A stretch of 64,000 bases of DNA, taken from Amphiduros pacificus. Taxonomy: Eukaryota; Annelida; Polychaeta; Phyllodocida; Hesionidae. Location: positions 31,763,927 through 31,827,926 of the forward strand of contig OX439012.1 in NCBI GenBank assembly GCA_949316495.1, in the 5' to 3' direction. The translations under genes and the position numbers were made by a program. Below the pieces are notes generated by a model, which searched no databases, was not told the origin of the DNA, and worked only from the letters and a program-made list of their open reading frames with translations. Of the stretch, positions 42,201 to 45,200 are shown piece by piece; positions within the stretch are counted from its first letter, which is position 1, and the number at the start of each line of letters is the position of its first letter.

Positions 42201-45200
42201 TCCTACTCTCCCTCCCTACGTTATGTTATACACACACTGGGGGCATGGAGTGGTCACCCGTTCCTACTCTCCCTCCCTACCTTACGTTATACACACACTG
42301 GGGGCACATATCACAGGCAGACAGCTCTTCACACCTTGTCTGTGTGTTAAACCTCTGTACAACCCATAGTGTAGAAGTGTTCATTGCCAAACCTCAGGGT
42401 AACAGGGTAACATGAGCATTTAACTAAGTCCACCATTGATGTGACAGAGTTAGCATTTCACAATTGCCAATATACCTGTTCATATTAAGAAAACATCTGC
42501 ATATCTAATGTTTGTACAATATGCACCATGAATAAGACTTGTTTGTCCCTCTGTTCATATTCACTCCAATAAATCATTTTTTAAATTAAACTTTCTAAAA
42601 TGATTCAATCTCATGAGTTAACAAAAACGATTCATACTTGTGTATGATCTGTTAAACATTTTTTGACACATTTCATGACCTTTTTTTTATCTGGGATCTA
42701 TTTGTCACGTTCTACACCAGCAGAGACTGTAGTATTTTGTATGGCTACTTTTGTGAGATCTACTTGTCACGTTTTACACCAGCAGAAGCTGTAGTATTTT
42801 GTACGGCTACTTTTGTGAGATCTACTTGTCACGTTTTATACCAGCGGAAGCTGTAATATTTTGTATGGCTACTTTTGTGAGATCTATTTGTCACGTTTTA
42901 CACCAGCAGAAGCTGTAGTATTTTGTATGGCTACTTTTGTGAGATCTATTTGTCACGTTTTATACCAGCGGAAGCTGTAGTATTTTGTACGGCTACTTTT
43001 GTGAGATCTACTTGTCACGTTTTACACCAGCAGAAGCTGTAGTATTTTGTACGGCTACTTTTGTGAGATCTACTTGTCACGTTTTATACCAGCAGAAGTT
43101 GTAGTATTTTGTATGGCTACTGCATAGTGACCTGGTGACGTGTATATAACCACACAGAATGTTATGGCCCCAAGTCACGCCGACAAAAACTAGGCTATAT
43201 TTACTAGATCTAATACCCACACACAATATCCAACTTCTCTCCTAAAACAAACATCAAATCTACTGTTTCCTCAACATTTACCCTTCATCAATATAAGATA
43301 TCGCGACACAGACAATGAGGACAAATGCCAGCCCACAAAAATGCACCATTTTCCCTACTGGGGAAAAAAACGGACAAGAGTGTATTTGTTGTCGAGTGTG
43401 AGAGTGGGCTGAGAAATCGTCTAAGTGTGAGAAAAATCTTTCACAGCTTTGATAACCCTTGTGTGTATTGTTTAATGAAGATAATAAGGTTGTGTGGGAG
43501 AAGTGTAGATCAAGTGTTCTGCAGTTACTGGAGAACCCAGAACCTCTGAGGCAGATGCTGAAATATGGGGGACCAAAACCTCCAAGGCAGATGCTGAAAC
43601 ATGGGGGACCAGAACCTCTGAGGCAGATGCTGAAATATGGGGGACCAAATCCTCTGAGGCAGATGCTGATATATGGTGGACCAAAACCTCTGAGGCAGAT
43701 GCTGAAGTATGGGGGACCAGAACCTCTGAGGCAGATGCTGAAACATGGGGGACCAAAACCTCTGAGGCAGATGCTGAAATATGGGGGACCAAAACCTCTG
43801 AGGCAGATGCTGAAATATGGAGGACCAAAACCTCCAAATACATTGCACCCCTATCAATCGAATTCATTTGAGGTTATATTCCATTGCATTACTTTATCAG
43901 TCGGAGCCGAAGATCTGTTTTGTCAAAAACATGATTGAAGTCATGCTTTTATATTTTACATGGCACTGTTTGGTCATGCTACAAGGCCATTGTTTAAGTC
44001 TATTTGGTCTTGGTAAGAAGCCATTGTTTAAGTCTACTTGGTCTTGCTAAGAGGCCATTGTTTAAGTCTACTTGGTCTTGCTAAGAGGCCAATGTTTAAG
44101 TCTATTTGGCCTTGCTAAGAGGCCATTGTTTAAGTCTACTTGGTCTTGCTAAGAGGCCATTGTTTAAGTCTATTTGGCCTTGCTAAGAGGCCATTGTTTA
44201 AGTCTACTTGGTCTTGCTAAGAGGCCATTGTTTAAGTCTACTTGGTCTTGCTAAGAGCCCATTGTTTAAGTCTACTTGGTCTTGCTAAGAGGCCATTGTT
44301 TAAGTCTATTTGGTCTTGCTAAGAGGCCATTGTTTAAGTCTATTTGGTCTTGCTAAGAGGCCATTGTTTAAGTCTATTTTGTTATGCTACGAGGCCATTG
44401 TTTAAGTCTATTTGGTCTTGCTAGGAGGCAATTGTTTAAGTCTATTTTGTTATGCTAAGAGGCCATTGTTTAAGTCTATTTGGTCTTGCTAAGAGCCCAC
44501 TGTTTAAGTCTATGTGGTTTTGCTAAGAGGCCATTGTTTAAGTCTATTTGGTCTTGCTAAGAGGCCATTGTTTAAGTCTATTTGGTCTTGCTAAGAGGCC
44601 ATTGTTTAAGTCTATTTGGTCTTGCTAAGAGCCCATTGTTTACGTCTATTTGGTCTTGCTAAGAGCCCATTGTTTAAGTCTATTTGGTCATGGTAAGAAG
44701 CCATTGTTTAAGTCTATTTGGTCTTGCTAAGAGGCCATTGTTTAAGTCTATTTGGTCTTGCTAAGAGCCCATTGTTTAAGTCTATTTGGTCATGGTAAGA
44801 AGCCATTGTTTAAGTCTATTTGGTCTTGCTAAGAGGCCATTGTTTAAGTCTATTTGGTCTTGCTAAGAGCCCATTGTTTAAGTCTACTTGGTCTTGCTAA
44901 GAGGCCATTGTTTAAGTCTATTTGGTCTTGCTAAGAGGCCATTGTTTAAGTCTACTTGGTCTTGCTAGGAGGCCATTGTTTAAGTCTATTTTGTCATGCT
45001 AAGAGACCATTTCCTGACTATGTGGACATACTTCCCTCAGATGTAATACAATAAGGTCATGTTAATAAAGTATGACCATAAGTAGGTCATGTTAAGCAGG
45101 TAGCCCACAGATATGACCAGGTAACTGGTCATGCAGGGTCATTGCATGACCAACTTCACTACACTGGTTAAAGTGAGCTGCACAAAATCCAACAGCTACA

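Noticed and set aside
39324-42415. Very long plus-strand open frames (up to 825 codons)
   Set aside because: They are readings of a 61-bp minisatellite with no stop in any plus frame; there is no splice signal, domain or codon bias.
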